Below, in pieces: positions 34,184 through 42,511 of a stretch of DNA of 64,000 nucleotides. Location of the stretch: assembly GCA_963830385.1 (NCBI GenBank), contig CAWHMD010000008.1, positions 744,001 to 808,000 on the forward strand, read 5' to 3'. The stretch is from Bog-532 sp963830385. GTDB lineage: Bacteria > Actinomycetota > Actinomycetes > Streptosporangiales > Streptosporangiaceae. A program made the position numbers and the translations under genes. The notes beneath the pieces are model-generated. The model did no database searches, had not been told where the DNA came from, and was given only the letters and a program-made list of their open reading frames with translations. Position 1 is the stretch's first letter; the number at the start of each line of letters is the position of its first letter.

Positions 34184-35569
34184 TCAGCCCTTTCCGGGGT
34201 TGAAAATGTTCTTCGGGTCCAGCGCCTGGCGGACAGCGGTCTGCATCGCGACCGCGCCGGGATCGAGCTCGCGCAGCATGCCGTCCCGTTTCAGCAGCCC
34301 GACGCCGTGCTCGCCGGTGACCGTGCCCCCGATCGCGATCGCCTCGGTCAGCAGCTCGTCGAACGCGGCCTGGGCGGCCGCGCGGGCCTCGTCGTCGCCG
34401 GCCGGGGTGATGATCAGCGGGTGCAGGTTCCCGTCGCCGGCGTGCGCGATCGTGGCGATCTGCACGCCGTGCCGGTGACCGATCTTGGCGATCTGCTCGA
34501 GCATGGCCGGGACGGCCGAACGGGGCACGCAGACGTCCTCGGTGAGCACCGGACCGAGGCGCTCGAACGCCGGGTAGGCCAGCCGCCGGGCCTCGAACAG
34601 CGCCTCGGACTCGGCGTCGTCGGTCGACTGCTCGACCCACCGTGCGCCGCTGCCGGTCATGGCGGCGGCGATGTCGGCCGCCTCGGCCGTCCCGGACTCG
34701 CCCGGCGTGTCCACCCGGGCCAGCAGCATCGCGTTCGCGTCGGCCTCGATACCCAGGTGCTTCCAGCTCTCGACCGCCTCCAGGCAGGACCGGTCGAGCA
34801 GCTCGAGCACGGCCGGGGTCAGGCCCCGCCGGGTGATCTGGGCCACCGCCCGGCCGGCCGCGACCAGTTCGCCGAACGCGCCCACCACCGTGCGCGGGAT
34901 CGCGGCCAGCGCGGGCCGCAGCCGCAGCGTCACCTCGGTGACCACCCCGAGCGTGCCTTCGGCCCCGACCACCAGCCCGGTCAGGTCGAGCCCGGCCACG
35001 CCCTTGGTGGTCCGGCGGCCGAGCCGGACCGCCTCGCCGTAGCCGACCGGGCCGCCGGCCACCAGCCGCAGCCCCAGCACCCAGTCGCGGGTCACGCCGT
35101 ACTTCAGGCAGCACAGGCCGCCCGCGTTGGTCGAGACGTTGCCGCCGATCGTGGACCAGGGCGCGCTGGCCGGGTCGGGCGGGTACCACAGGCCGTGCTC
35201 GGCCACCGCCGCCTTGACGTCGTTGTTGACCGCGCCCGGCTGCACCACCGCCAGCAGGTTGTCCGAGTCGATCTCCAGCACCTGGTTCATCGCGGCCAGG
35301 TCGAGCACCACGCAGCCGGTCACGGCGTTGGCGCCGCCCGAAAGCCCGGTCCCGGCCCCGCGCGGCACCACCGGGACGTCCAGCTCGGCGCAGCTGCGGA
35401 CCACGTGCCGGACCTCGGCTTCGGTCCGGGCCCGGACCGCGGCCACCGCCCGCCCGGCCGGTGCCCACTCGGCTTCGTCGTGCGACAGTGCGGCGAGCAC
35501 GTCCGGGTCGACCACGATCCGGCCGGCCGGCAGCCCGCGGCTCAGTAGTTCGACGACCTGGCTGGTCAC
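34184..35569 (-). CDS. FAD-linked oxidase, glycolate oxidase GlcD type
   Basis: 461 aa from GTG 35567-35569. FAD_binding_4: VPVVPRGAGTGLSGGANAVT, MNQVLEIDSDNLLAVVQPGA, APWSTIGGNVSTNAGGLCCL, GVTRDWVLGLRLV, GTLGVVTEVTLRLRP; FAD-oxidase C: HAGDGNLHPLIITPAGDDEA and GEHGVGLLKRDGM with terminal DPKNIFNPGKG. Oxidises a 2-hydroxy acid (D-lactate/glycolate class). The start overlaps the stop of the upstream hydrolase (GTGA), so they are co-translated. GlcE/GlcF subunits are absent. Confidence 0.9.
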   Translation of the reverse strand: MTSQVVELLSRGLPAGRIVVDPDVLAALSHDEAEWAPAGRAVAAVRARTEAEVRHVVRSCAELDVPVVPRGAGTGLSGGANAVTGCVVLDLAAMNQVLEIDSDNLLAVVQPGAVNNDVKAAVAEHGLWYPPDPASAPWSTIGGNVSTNAGGLCCLKYGVTRDWVLGLRLVAGGPVGYGEAVRLGRRTTKGVAGLDLTGLVVGAEGTLGVVTEVTLRLRPALAAIPRTVVGAFGELVAAGRAVAQITRRGLTPAVLELLDRSCLEAVESWKHLGIEADANAMLLARVDTPGESGTAEAADIAAAMTGSGARWVEQSTDDAESEALFEARRLAYPAFERLGPVLTEDVCVPRSAVPAMLEQIAKIGHRHGVQIATIAHAGDGNLHPLIITPAGDDEARAAAQAAFDELLTEAIAIGGTVTGEHGVGLLKRDGMLRELDPGAVAMQTAVRQALDPKNIFNPGKG

Positions 35570-36441
35570 AGCGCCTCCGAAAGCAGTTCTGCGGTGGCCC
35601 GGGCGCCCACCGGGCTCATGATCGACGCGGCGTGATCGACACCCGGTACGGTCTTCACCGTGGCCAGCGTTTTCAGTTCTTTTTGAAAACGTTCGACCGC
35701 CTCGGGCGGGTAGGCGGGCGGGGTGTCCCGGCCGGTGCTCCACTCGGCCGTCAGCAGGCGGGTCGGCACCGCGATCTGTTCCCAGCTGGACGGCCCGAAG
35801 AAGATGCCGGTGGCGTCGGCGACCAGTACGTCGGCGTCCAGCCGGACGCGGTGGCCCTCCAGGTCGTGGGCCAGGTAGTCCAGCAGCAGCGGGTCGGCCG
35901 GGTCGAGCAGCGGGGCGGTGCTGGCGACGAAGAATGCCGCGTAATCCGCCACCGTGGCCCAGTCCCGGCCGAGCCGGGCCAGCCGGTCGCGGAAGATCGC
36001 GGGCACCGCCTCCGGGGTCAGGCCGGGCGGGGTGGCCATCGGGAACCCGCCGTCGACCAGGACCAGGCTCTGGACCCGGTCCGGGTAGGCGGTGGCCAGC
36101 TCCACGGCGACGAAACCGCCCATCGACATCCCGCACACCGGCACCGTGTCCAGGCCCAGGTGGTCCAGCACCGCGATCAGGTCGGCGGCGTGCCGGGCGA
36201 CCGACGACGGGCCCGTCACCCCCACGCTGTCGCCCCGCCCGCGCAGGTCAGGGGCGATCAGGCTGAGGCCGGGGCGCTCGGCCCGCAGCCAGTTCCAGAG
36301 CTTGCGCTGGCTGCTGATGCCGTGGATGGCCAGGACCGGTCCCGCCGCTCCGGAGCCGGCGGTCACGTACTCGGCGGCCAGCTGCCCGCCGGGGACCTCG
36401 ACGGCAATGACTTCGGTGGTGGCTTCGCTGCCTGGGGCCAT
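35566..36441 (-). CDS. Alpha/beta-fold hydrolase
   Basis: 291 aa. Classic AB_hydrolase_1: LAIHGISSQRKLWNWLRAE, LIAPDLRGRGDSVG, nucleophile elbow VCGMSMGGFVAVELA, LVLVDGGFPMATPPG, and a C-terminal His in GVDHAASIMSP. A cap-domain insertion lies between strands 6 and 7. Esterase, lactonase or haloalkane-type chemistry is possible. First gene of a coupled pair with the glycolate-oxidase-type flavoenzyme, which suggests it may supply a hydroxy acid by hydrolysis; that is inference. Confidence 0.9.
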   Translation of the reverse strand: MAPGSEATTEVIAVEVPGGQLAAEYVTAGSGAAGPVLAIHGISSQRKLWNWLRAERPGLSLIAPDLRGRGDSVGVTGPSSVARHAADLIAVLDHLGLDTVPVCGMSMGGFVAVELATAYPDRVQSLVLVDGGFPMATPPGLTPEAVPAIFRDRLARLGRDWATVADYAAFFVASTAPLLDPADPLLLDYLAHDLEGHRVRLDADVLVADATGIFFGPSSWEQIAVPTRLLTAEWSTGRDTPPAYPPEAVERFQKELKTLATVKTVPGVDHAASIMSPVGARATAELLSEAL

Positions 36442-36504
36442 ACTCCGACCCTAAGCGCTAGGGTGGGCTGGTCCTTGATCTGGCCAACTGTAGGAGACGT
36501 CTGT

Positions 36505-36876
36505 ATGAGCACCGGTAAGCCCGAGGTCGACTTCCCCGGCGGCGAGCCCCCGGCTGACCTGCAGGTCACCGACATCCAGGTCGGCGACGGCGCCGAAGCC
36601 AAGGCCGGCGACAACGTGCAGGTGCACTACGTGGGCGTGGCCTACTCGACCGGCGAGGAGTTCGACTCCAGCTACGACCGCGGCGACCCGCTGGAATTCC
36701 GCCTGGGCGCGGGCCGGGTCATCGCCGGCTGGGACCAGGGCGTCCAGGGCATGCGGGTCGGCGGCCGCCGCCAGCTCGTCATCCCGCCGCACCTGGCCTA
36801 CGGCGACCGCGGCGCCGGCAACGTCATCGCCCCCGGCGAGACCCTGATCTTCGTCTGCGACCTCGTCGGGGTCTGA
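36505..36876 (+). CDS. FKBP-type peptidyl-prolyl cis-trans isomerase
   Basis: 123 aa from ATG 36505 with AGGAG at 36492-36496. Full FKBP domain: VQVHYVGVAYSTGEEFDSSY, LEFRLGAGRVIAGWDQGVQG, MRVGGRRQLVIPPHLAYGDR and LIFVCDLVGV. Conserved active-site Tyr, Asp, Phe, Trp and Tyr are present. No signal peptide, so it is cytosolic and acts in protein folding. It is divergent from the hydrolase pair, single-gene unit. Confidence 0.95.
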   Translation: MSTGKPEVDFPGGEPPADLQVTDIQVGDGAEAKAGDNVQVHYVGVAYSTGEEFDSSYDRGDPLEFRLGAGRVIAGWDQGVQGMRVGGRRQLVIPPHLAYGDRGAGNVIAPGETLIFVCDLVGV

Positions 36877-36980
36877 GGGTTTTATCTCGCGTCACCTGTG
36901 AATCAAGCAGCGCCTGCAGCACCTCCGGCTGGGTAGAGCCAGCCGCTCACCACGGCCTGGCGTGCCGTTGGGGGGCTGGG

Positions 36981-37847
36981 ATGCGGCGGTGTCTGGTGGG
37001 GCTGGTGCTGGCGTCTGCCCTGTGGGGTGGCGCCATCTGCGGGACGAAGTACGCGCTGGGCGGCTTCGGGCCGGTGACGATGCTGGCGGTGGCGCTGGTG
37101 GCGGCGGCCGCCATGCTGTGGGTGGCGCTGCTGGCCCGCGGTTACCGGGCGCCGCGGACCTGGTGGCTGCCGGTCGTACTCGGGCTGCTCGAGCCGGCCC
37201 TGGCCTACCTGGCCGACACACTGGGATTGTCGCTGACCAGCGCGGTGCACGGGGCGCTGCTGAGCGGGCTGGAGTCGGCGGTGGTGGTCGCGCTGGCCGC
37301 GATCCTGCTGCGTGAGGCGATCACCAGCGCCGCTGGCCTCGCGGTGCTGGTGGCGGTGGGCGGCCTGGCCGTGCTGGCCTGCACCGGCGGCGGCCACGCC
37401 TCCGCGGCGGGCGACCTGCTGGTGGCCGGGGGTGTGCTCAGCGCCAGCTTGTACACGATCGTGGCCAAGCGATTCGGTGACGATTCGGACCCGCTGTCCC
37501 TCACCACCTGGCAGTTCACGGTGGCGGCGATCGCCACCGGCGGCACCATGGCCGCCCGCTGGGCCGCCGGCAGCGAACGGCTGCCGGCCGGGGTGCCAGC
37601 CCGGTTCTGGGTGGCGGCGGCGCTGATCGGAATGGCTGGTTACGGCGCCAGCTTCCTGCTGTTCAACTCGGTGATCTCGCGGGTGGGCGCCACCCAGGCC
37701 GCGGTAGTGCTCAACCTGATCCCGGTGTTCGCGTTCGCGGGCGCCACCGTGTTCCTGGGTGAGCAGGTAACCGGCGGCGACCTCCTGGGCGCGGGCCTGG
37801 TCGGGTTGTCGGTGGTGTACTTCACGGTCGCCGATCATGGGTATTAA
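36981..37847 (+). CDS. EamA/DMT-family transporter
   Basis: 288 aa, ten hydrophobic helices in two EamA repeats: LVLASALWGGAICGTKYALG for the first half and LLVAGGVLSASLYTIVAKRF for the second, with GATQAAVVLNLIPVFAFAGA and VFLGEQVTGGDLLGAGLVGL at the end. A proton- or gradient-driven exporter of metabolites in the membrane; substrate unknown. Same strand as the following uroporphyrinogen-III synthase-like gene, 24 bases apart. Confidence 0.9.
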   Translation: MRRCLVGLVLASALWGGAICGTKYALGGFGPVTMLAVALVAAAAMLWVALLARGYRAPRTWWLPVVLGLLEPALAYLADTLGLSLTSAVHGALLSGLESAVVVALAAILLREAITSAAGLAVLVAVGGLAVLACTGGGHASAAGDLLVAGGVLSASLYTIVAKRFGDDSDPLSLTTWQFTVAAIATGGTMAARWAAGSERLPAGVPARFWVAAALIGMAGYGASFLLFNSVISRVGATQAAVVLNLIPVFAFAGATVFLGEQVTGGDLLGAGLVGLSVVYFTVADHGY

Positions 37848-37871
37848 TGGTCGTGTGGAGGTGGGCGCTGG

Positions 37872-38717
37872 ATGACGGATGAGCCGCTGGCCGGTTACAC
37901 GGTCGGCATCACCGCCGCCCGCCGCCGGGAAGAGTTCGCGGCCGCGCTCGAACGCCGCGGCGCCAGGGTGATCTCCGCACCGGCGATCCGGATCGTGCCG
38001 CTGGCCGACGACTGCCAGCTGCGCGAGGCCACCCGCCGCTGCCTGGAGCAGCCGCTGGACATCGTCGTCGGGACCACCGGCGTCGGCTTCCGCGGCTGGC
38101 TGGAGGCGGCCGCCGCCTGGGGCACCGGCGACGAGCTGATCACGGCGATCGGGCGGGCGACCGTGCTCGCCCGCGGCCCCAAGGTCCGCGGCGCGATCCG
38201 GGCGGCCGGGCTGCGCGAGCAGTGGTCACCGGAGTCGGAGTCCTCCGCTGAGGTGCTGGAGTACCTGATGGCGGGCGACCTCGACGGCCAGCGGATCGCG
38301 GTCCAGCTGCACGGCGACCCGCTGCTGGACCTGCTGCAGACGCTGCGGCGGGCGGGCGCCGAAGTGATCGAGGTACCCGTCTACCGCTGGGAACGGCCGG
38401 AGGACACCGCGCCGCTGGAACGGCTGATCGAGGCGGTGAGCGCGGCGGCGGTCGACGCGGTCGCGTTCACCAGTGCCCCGGCGGCGACGAGCTTCCTGCG
38501 CATGGCCGATGAGCAGGGTCTCGGCGACCGCGTGCGCGCGGCACTGGCCGGGCCGGTCGTGGCCGCCTGCGTCGGCCCGGTCACGGCCGGGCCGCTCCTG
38601 GCCGAGGGCATCCCGGTGATCCAGCCCGGCCGGGCCCGGCTGGGCGCCCTGGTCAAAGAGATCGCCGAGCAGCTGCCGCTGCGCCCCGCGGTCACCCCGC
38701 CGGTGTTCGGCGGCTGA
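37872..38717 (+). CDS. hemD: Uroporphyrinogen-III synthase family protein
   Basis: 281 aa. HEM4 domain: GYTVGITAARRREEFAAALE, RRGARVISAPAIRIVPL, DIVVGTTGVGFRGWLEAA, AEVIEVPVYRWERPED, VDAVAFTSAPAATSFLRMA. The enzyme closes hydroxymethylbilane to uroporphyrinogen III in tetrapyrrole synthesis. No other heme genes lie nearby. In actinomycetes such isolated HemD-like proteins often accompany nitrite-reductase or response-regulator domains; no such fusion is present here. The catalytic requirement is low, so the call is by fold. Confidence 0.82.
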   Translation: MTDEPLAGYTVGITAARRREEFAAALERRGARVISAPAIRIVPLADDCQLREATRRCLEQPLDIVVGTTGVGFRGWLEAAAAWGTGDELITAIGRATVLARGPKVRGAIRAAGLREQWSPESESSAEVLEYLMAGDLDGQRIAVQLHGDPLLDLLQTLRRAGAEVIEVPVYRWERPEDTAPLERLIEAVSAAAVDAVAFTSAPAATSFLRMADEQGLGDRVRAALAGPVVAACVGPVTAGPLLAEGIPVIQPGRARLGALVKEIAEQLPLRPAVTPPVFGG

Positions 38718-38773
38718 TTTGGGCCTTTGGTCCCTGGCGCGAGAAATATCACCGCGTATCGTCCGGGACGTGA

Positions 38774-38805
38774 GCTCAATGGCGACAACGACGTCGCCAT
38801 TGAGC
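38774..38805. terminator. Strong hairpin between converging genes
   Basis: GCTCAATGGCGAC (38774-38786) and GTCGCCATTGAGC (38793-38805) form a perfect 13-bp stem with a 6-base loop. It lies 57 bases after the hemD-like stop and 165 before the end of the oppositely oriented DUF4253 gene. No U-tract follows, as is common in high-GC actinobacteria, so a bidirectional intrinsic terminator is the simplest reading. Apart from this hairpin the 250-base interval shows no gene. Confidence 0.7.
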
Positions 38806-38969
38806 CGGCCCGTCGCGACCAGCCGGGCCGCAGCACGGCCCCGACTGCCCCACAGGGCCTCGCTCTGCACACCCGTGTCACCTCGGCGGCAACAGGGGCC
38901 CGTCGCAGATGACCACGGCACCGGCGCAGCCTTCGGCCAGCGCCGCCCGTGTTCCGCCGCCGGGCGTCC

Positions 38970-39641
38970 TCAGTCCCACCAGAACCACCAGGACGTCGCG
39001 CCGGGGAGTTCTTCGGCGTAGGCGGCGATCGCGCCCCGGCCCTGGGTGATGTTGTCGGTGCAGAGGGCGAAGTGCTCGGCGGCCACCGCGAAGGCCTGGT
39101 CCAGGGCGGCCACCGGGCGCTCGACCAGCAGCGCGATCGTGTCGAAGCCGACGTGCATCAGGCGGGCGCCGAAGCGATCTTCCCACGAGCGCAGGACCAG
39201 GGCCACCGGCGCGGGGCTGTCCAGGATGTTGACCGCGCCGGTCCAGCCGATGGCGACCAGGGTGTCGGCCGGGCGGGCGGCCCGGACCAGGGCGATGCCG
39301 GCCGGCAGATCAACGGTGGCCGGGGCGGCGGCCAGCTCGCCCGGGTCGGGGACGCCACCGTCCCACAGCTCGGCAATCGTCCCGGTCAGGTCCATGGTGT
39401 CCAGCACCCGCGGGTCCTCGGGCCGTAGTTCGCCGACGTCCCAGGGCCGTTCGGGCTGGCCTTCGAGGGTGGACAGCAGCAGTGGCACCAGGCCCGTGCC
39501 GGCCAGCCGCTCGCGCAGCGTCAGCCAGGCGGCCGGGGCGTCGTCGAATTCGCTGCTCAGCCACAGCACCGGCTCGGGTGGCCGCCCGATCCGGGCGAGG
39601 CCCCGGGCCGGGCCGGGGCGGATCAGCCGTCCTGGCGGCAA
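38970..39641 (-). CDS. DUF4253 domain protein
   Basis: At least 223 aa. C-terminal DUF4253 signature: AAEHFALCTDNITQGRGAIA, AYAEELPGATSWWFWWD, with PVALVLRSWEDRFGARLMHV and GFDTIALLVERPVAALDQAF before it. The start is unclear: TTG 39639-39641 gives MPPGRLI, yet the frame stays open with family-like residues (GKLPAAGELEIAGVRL) up to the TGA at 39708-39710 that ends the phospholipase gene, in the same frame, and no ATG or GTG occurs between. A CTG or TTG start, or readthrough of the phospholipase stop, must be used. Confidence 0.8.
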   Translation of the reverse strand: MPPGRLIRPGPARGLARIGRPPEPVLWLSSEFDDAPAAWLTLRERLAGTGLVPLLLSTLEGQPERPWDVGELRPEDPRVLDTMDLTGTIAELWDGGVPDPGELAAAPATVDLPAGIALVRAARPADTLVAIGWTGAVNILDSPAPVALVLRSWEDRFGARLMHVGFDTIALLVERPVAALDQAFAVAAEHFALCTDNITQGRGAIAAYAEELPGATSWWFWWD

Positions 39642-39707
39642 CCGGACGCCGGCGATCTCCAGCTCCCCCGCGGCCGGCAGCTTCCCGTCGGCTGGGCCGC
39701 GGCGCGG

Positions 39708-41927
39708 TCAGGCGCCGGTGACGCTCGGCTCGCCGTTCTCCAGGTGGCCGGTGAACCGCTGCGACCAGGACGGGTCGGTGCTGGCGGTCACGGTCAGGTC
39801 GTACCAGCCGCCGGCGCCGGCCAGCGGGTCGGCGGTGCAGGTGGCGGACCGGTGGGCGGCCACGTGGTAGGTGCGCGGCTTGTCCTTGCTGTAGGCGTTG
39901 GCGGTGACCGTGAACGTCACCGCCTGGCCGCCGTGGTTGGCCAGCGTCAGCCGCAGCCGCGGCCGGGCGCCCCCGGTGTACTCAGCGCGGACCGAAAGCT
40001 GCGCCCCGGCCGCCGCGGTGTCGCCGGTGAACCGGCGCAGAAACCGGTTCGGCCCGACCACGGTGACGTCGAACCTGGTGTCACCGGCGGTGGCCCCGAC
40101 CGGGGCGGTACCGGTCGCCGACTTGGACGCCCCGACCGTGTACTGGCCGGGGAACCTGGCCGGGTAGTCGGCCAGCGCGGGAATGGCGGCCAGGTTGTTG
40201 TAGACCGCGAAGTGGCTGGCCTTGCGCACGTGCGGCCCCTCGTTACTGAGGGCCAGCTGCGCGGTCGCGGTGCCGCCCGATGCGGCGAAGCCGGTCAGGC
40301 TGGCGTTCGGCTGGACCGGCAGCGGCCGGGCCGGCTTGGTGCCCGGTTCCTGGGACGGCATCGTGTTGTCGTCGGGCAGCGGTACGTACTTCGTCTCGGC
40401 CACCAGGGGGCCGGTGCCCGGCAGGCCGGGCAGCCCGTAGACCGGCTTCTTGAAGTCGAACGCACCGGTCAGGTCGCCGCAGACCTGGCGGCGCCAGGCG
40501 CTGATATTCGGCGAGATCGCGGGCTTGCCGAGCGCCGCCGTCCACTTCTCCAGGAACTGGATCACCGAGGTGTGGTCGGCGGTCTCGGAGGTGACCCAGC
40601 CGCCGCGGGTCCACGGCGACACCAGGATGATCGGCACCCGGAAGCCGAGGCCGACCGGGGCGGGGGCGGTCAGGCCGTACTGGCTCAGGTCGGTGCCGCT
40701 GACGAACTCGTCCTGCTCGCCGGCCGGGGGCACCGGCGGCGGCACGTGGTCGAACTGCCCGTCGTTTTCGTCGTAGTTGACGATGACCAGCGTGGAGTTG
40801 AACACGTCGGGGTCGGCGCTGAGCGCCTCGATCACCGCCCGCAGGAAGTACGCGCCGTTGCTGGGCGCGGTCACCGGGTGCTCGGAGAAGAACTGGTTGT
40901 TGACCAGGTAGGAGACCTGCGGCAGCTTGCCCGCCAGCACGTCGGCCTTGAGCGCGGCCGCGATGTCGTCGGCGTTCTGGGTCTGCACCCCGGTGTCGGT
41001 GGTGATGTTGGCGACGCCGTCGGCGTACAGCGGGTTCGACGGGTCGGGCACGCCAGGCTTGCCGGTCGCCGGGTCGGTCTGGGTGGGGTCCATCTTCGCG
41101 AACGTGGCGAAGTAGGGCGGGGCGTTGTCGCCGTAGTCGTCGGCGCAGTGGTACGTCCGCCAGGACACGCCCGCCTTCTGCAGCGTCTCGACATAGGACT
41201 GCCAGGTCAGGAAGTTCCGCTGCAGGTTGCCGCCGCCGTCGTAGGCGACGTGGGGGGCGGTGCCGTTGTAGCCGGGGTGCGCCTGGCCGGCGTTGATCGT
41301 GCCGCTCATCAGGTAGAGGCGGTTCGGACCGGTCGCGCTGATCACCGAGCAGTGGTAGCCGTCGCCGACCGTGTAGGCGTCGGCCAGCGCGTAGTGGAAC
41401 GGCAGGTCGGCGCGGGACAGGAAGCCCATCGTGGTCGGGCCGGCCTTGGCCTGGATCCAGCCGTTCATCAGGCCGCCGTACCAGGCGCCGTGCTGGGTCA
41501 GCCAGCTGTGGTCGGTGCCGCCGTAGTTGGCCGCGCCGAGCTCGGCGCTGGGCGGGACCGTCCCCTGCCACTCGTCGGTGCCGCTCAGCCGCCACGGGTA
41601 CTGGGTGGCCGCCCCGGCCGTCGGCGTGTCCGGCTGCGGGAAGACGCTGTTGCCGCCGGGCAGCGTGATGGCCGACCGGTCACTGAAGCCGCGGACGCCG
41701 CGCATCGAGCCGAAGTAGTGGTCGAAGCTGCGGTTCTCCTGCATGACCACCACGACGTGCTTGAGGTCGCGGATGTCCCCGTGCCGCTGCTGCGGGCCGA
41801 GCTCGGACCCGGTCCTGGGTGGCTGGGCCGTCTGGGCGGCGGCCGACGAGGCCTCGGTGCCTACCGCGGCCGCGCTCGCGATGGCAGCGGCTCCCCCGAT
41901 GAAACCCCGGCGGGACACGTCGGACAT
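39708..41927 (-). CDS. Tat-exported phosphocholine-specific phospholipase C
   Basis: 739 aa from ATG 41925-41927 with GGAGG upstream. Tat signal SRRGFIGGAAAIASAAAVG. Phosphoesterase domain: HVVVVMQENRSFDHYFGSM (metal ligands), SFPQP-like loop region, VISATGPNRLYLMSGTINAG, IVNYDENDGQFDHVPPPVPP, GFRVPIILVSPWTRGGWV, TSETADHTSVIQFLEKW. Two C-terminal DUF756 repeats (about residues 520-735). Secreted; hydrolyses phosphatidylcholine-type lipids to diacylglycerol and phosphocholine, useful for phosphate gain. Homologs include mycobacterial PlcA-D. Confidence 0.93.
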   Translation of the reverse strand: MSDVSRRGFIGGAAAIASAAAVGTEASSAAAQTAQPPRTGSELGPQQRHGDIRDLKHVVVVMQENRSFDHYFGSMRGVRGFSDRSAITLPGGNSVFPQPDTPTAGAATQYPWRLSGTDEWQGTVPPSAELGAANYGGTDHSWLTQHGAWYGGLMNGWIQAKAGPTTMGFLSRADLPFHYALADAYTVGDGYHCSVISATGPNRLYLMSGTINAGQAHPGYNGTAPHVAYDGGGNLQRNFLTWQSYVETLQKAGVSWRTYHCADDYGDNAPPYFATFAKMDPTQTDPATGKPGVPDPSNPLYADGVANITTDTGVQTQNADDIAAALKADVLAGKLPQVSYLVNNQFFSEHPVTAPSNGAYFLRAVIEALSADPDVFNSTLVIVNYDENDGQFDHVPPPVPPAGEQDEFVSGTDLSQYGLTAPAPVGLGFRVPIILVSPWTRGGWVTSETADHTSVIQFLEKWTAALGKPAISPNISAWRRQVCGDLTGAFDFKKPVYGLPGLPGTGPLVAETKYVPLPDDNTMPSQEPGTKPARPLPVQPNASLTGFAASGGTATAQLALSNEGPHVRKASHFAVYNNLAAIPALADYPARFPGQYTVGASKSATGTAPVGATAGDTRFDVTVVGPNRFLRRFTGDTAAAGAQLSVRAEYTGGARPRLRLTLANHGGQAVTFTVTANAYSKDKPRTYHVAAHRSATCTADPLAGAGGWYDLTVTASTDPSWSQRFTGHLENGEPSVTGA

Positions 41928-42091
41928 GAAGCTGACCTCCAGGTCGCTCAAAAACAACAAAAAGCGCACAGCGCCGACCTAGAGGATTCGCCTACCGGCT
42001 TTGGAGCAGTGGATCAGCCCGCTAACAGCAGCTGAACAAGTAATGACCGTCCGGGCGGTGGGGTGGACCAGGCTGAGCCGCGCCGCGGGCC

Positions 42092-42148
42092 GGGGGCTAC
42101 CGTCGGCAGGGTCAGCCGCGGGGCAGGGGCTACCGCCGGCAGGGGCAG
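42092..42148. repeat. 33-bp-spaced direct repeat in the plc/ABM intergenic
   Basis: GGGGCTACCGTCGGCAGG (42093 on) and GGGGCTACCGCCGGCAGG (42126 on) repeat with one mismatch, 33 bases apart. They lie upstream of the ABM gene start at 42164 and may be paired regulator sites or a simple tandem duplication. No other feature is visible in the 236-base gap. Confidence 0.45.
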
Positions 42149-42163
42149 CTCCGAGGAGGATCC

Positions 42164-42472
42164 GTGTCCAAGGTCGCGATCGTCGCCCGCGTCACCGTCC
42201 ACGAGGGCCGGGAAGGCGAGTACATCGCCGCGTTCGCGGCCCTGCTCCAACAGGCGGAAAAGGAGCCCGGCACGCTCCTGTACACACTGAACCGCTCGGC
42301 CGACGATCCGCTGGTGTTCTGGACGACCGAGGTCTACGCCGACGAGGCCGCGTTCGCCGCGCACCGGGCGGGCGAGGAAAGGAGCGGCGCCGGTGAGGTG
42401 TTCACCGAGCTGATCGCGGCCGCCGACGTCACCGTCGGGCAGTCGCTGCTGGCCAAGGGGCTGGCTGGCTAA
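42164..42472 (+). CDS. Antibiotic-biosynthesis monooxygenase (ABM) domain protein
   Basis: 102 aa from GTG 42164, GAGGAGGATCC upstream. ABM fold: VAIVARVTVHEGREGEYIAA, EPGTLLYTLNRSADDPLVFW, TTEVYADEAAFAAHRAGEER. Cofactor-free oxidation of a quinol or polyketide-like ring is the usual activity; some members are only structural. It stands alone, divergent from phospholipase C. Confidence 0.85.
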   Translation: MSKVAIVARVTVHEGREGEYIAAFAALLQQAEKEPGTLLYTLNRSADDPLVFWTTEVYADEAAFAAHRAGEERSGAGEVFTELIAAADVTVGQSLLAKGLAG

Positions 42473-42511
42473 GAGCCAGGCAGGAGCTGTTCAACCTGCG
42501 CGCCAACGGCC

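Noticed and set aside
38878..39186. 102-codon minus-strand frame with GLRTPGGGTRAALAEGCAGA-like end next to DUF4253
   Set aside because: Most of it is antisense-frame shadow of DUF4253; the last 30 codons look protein-like but there is no independent start or family match.
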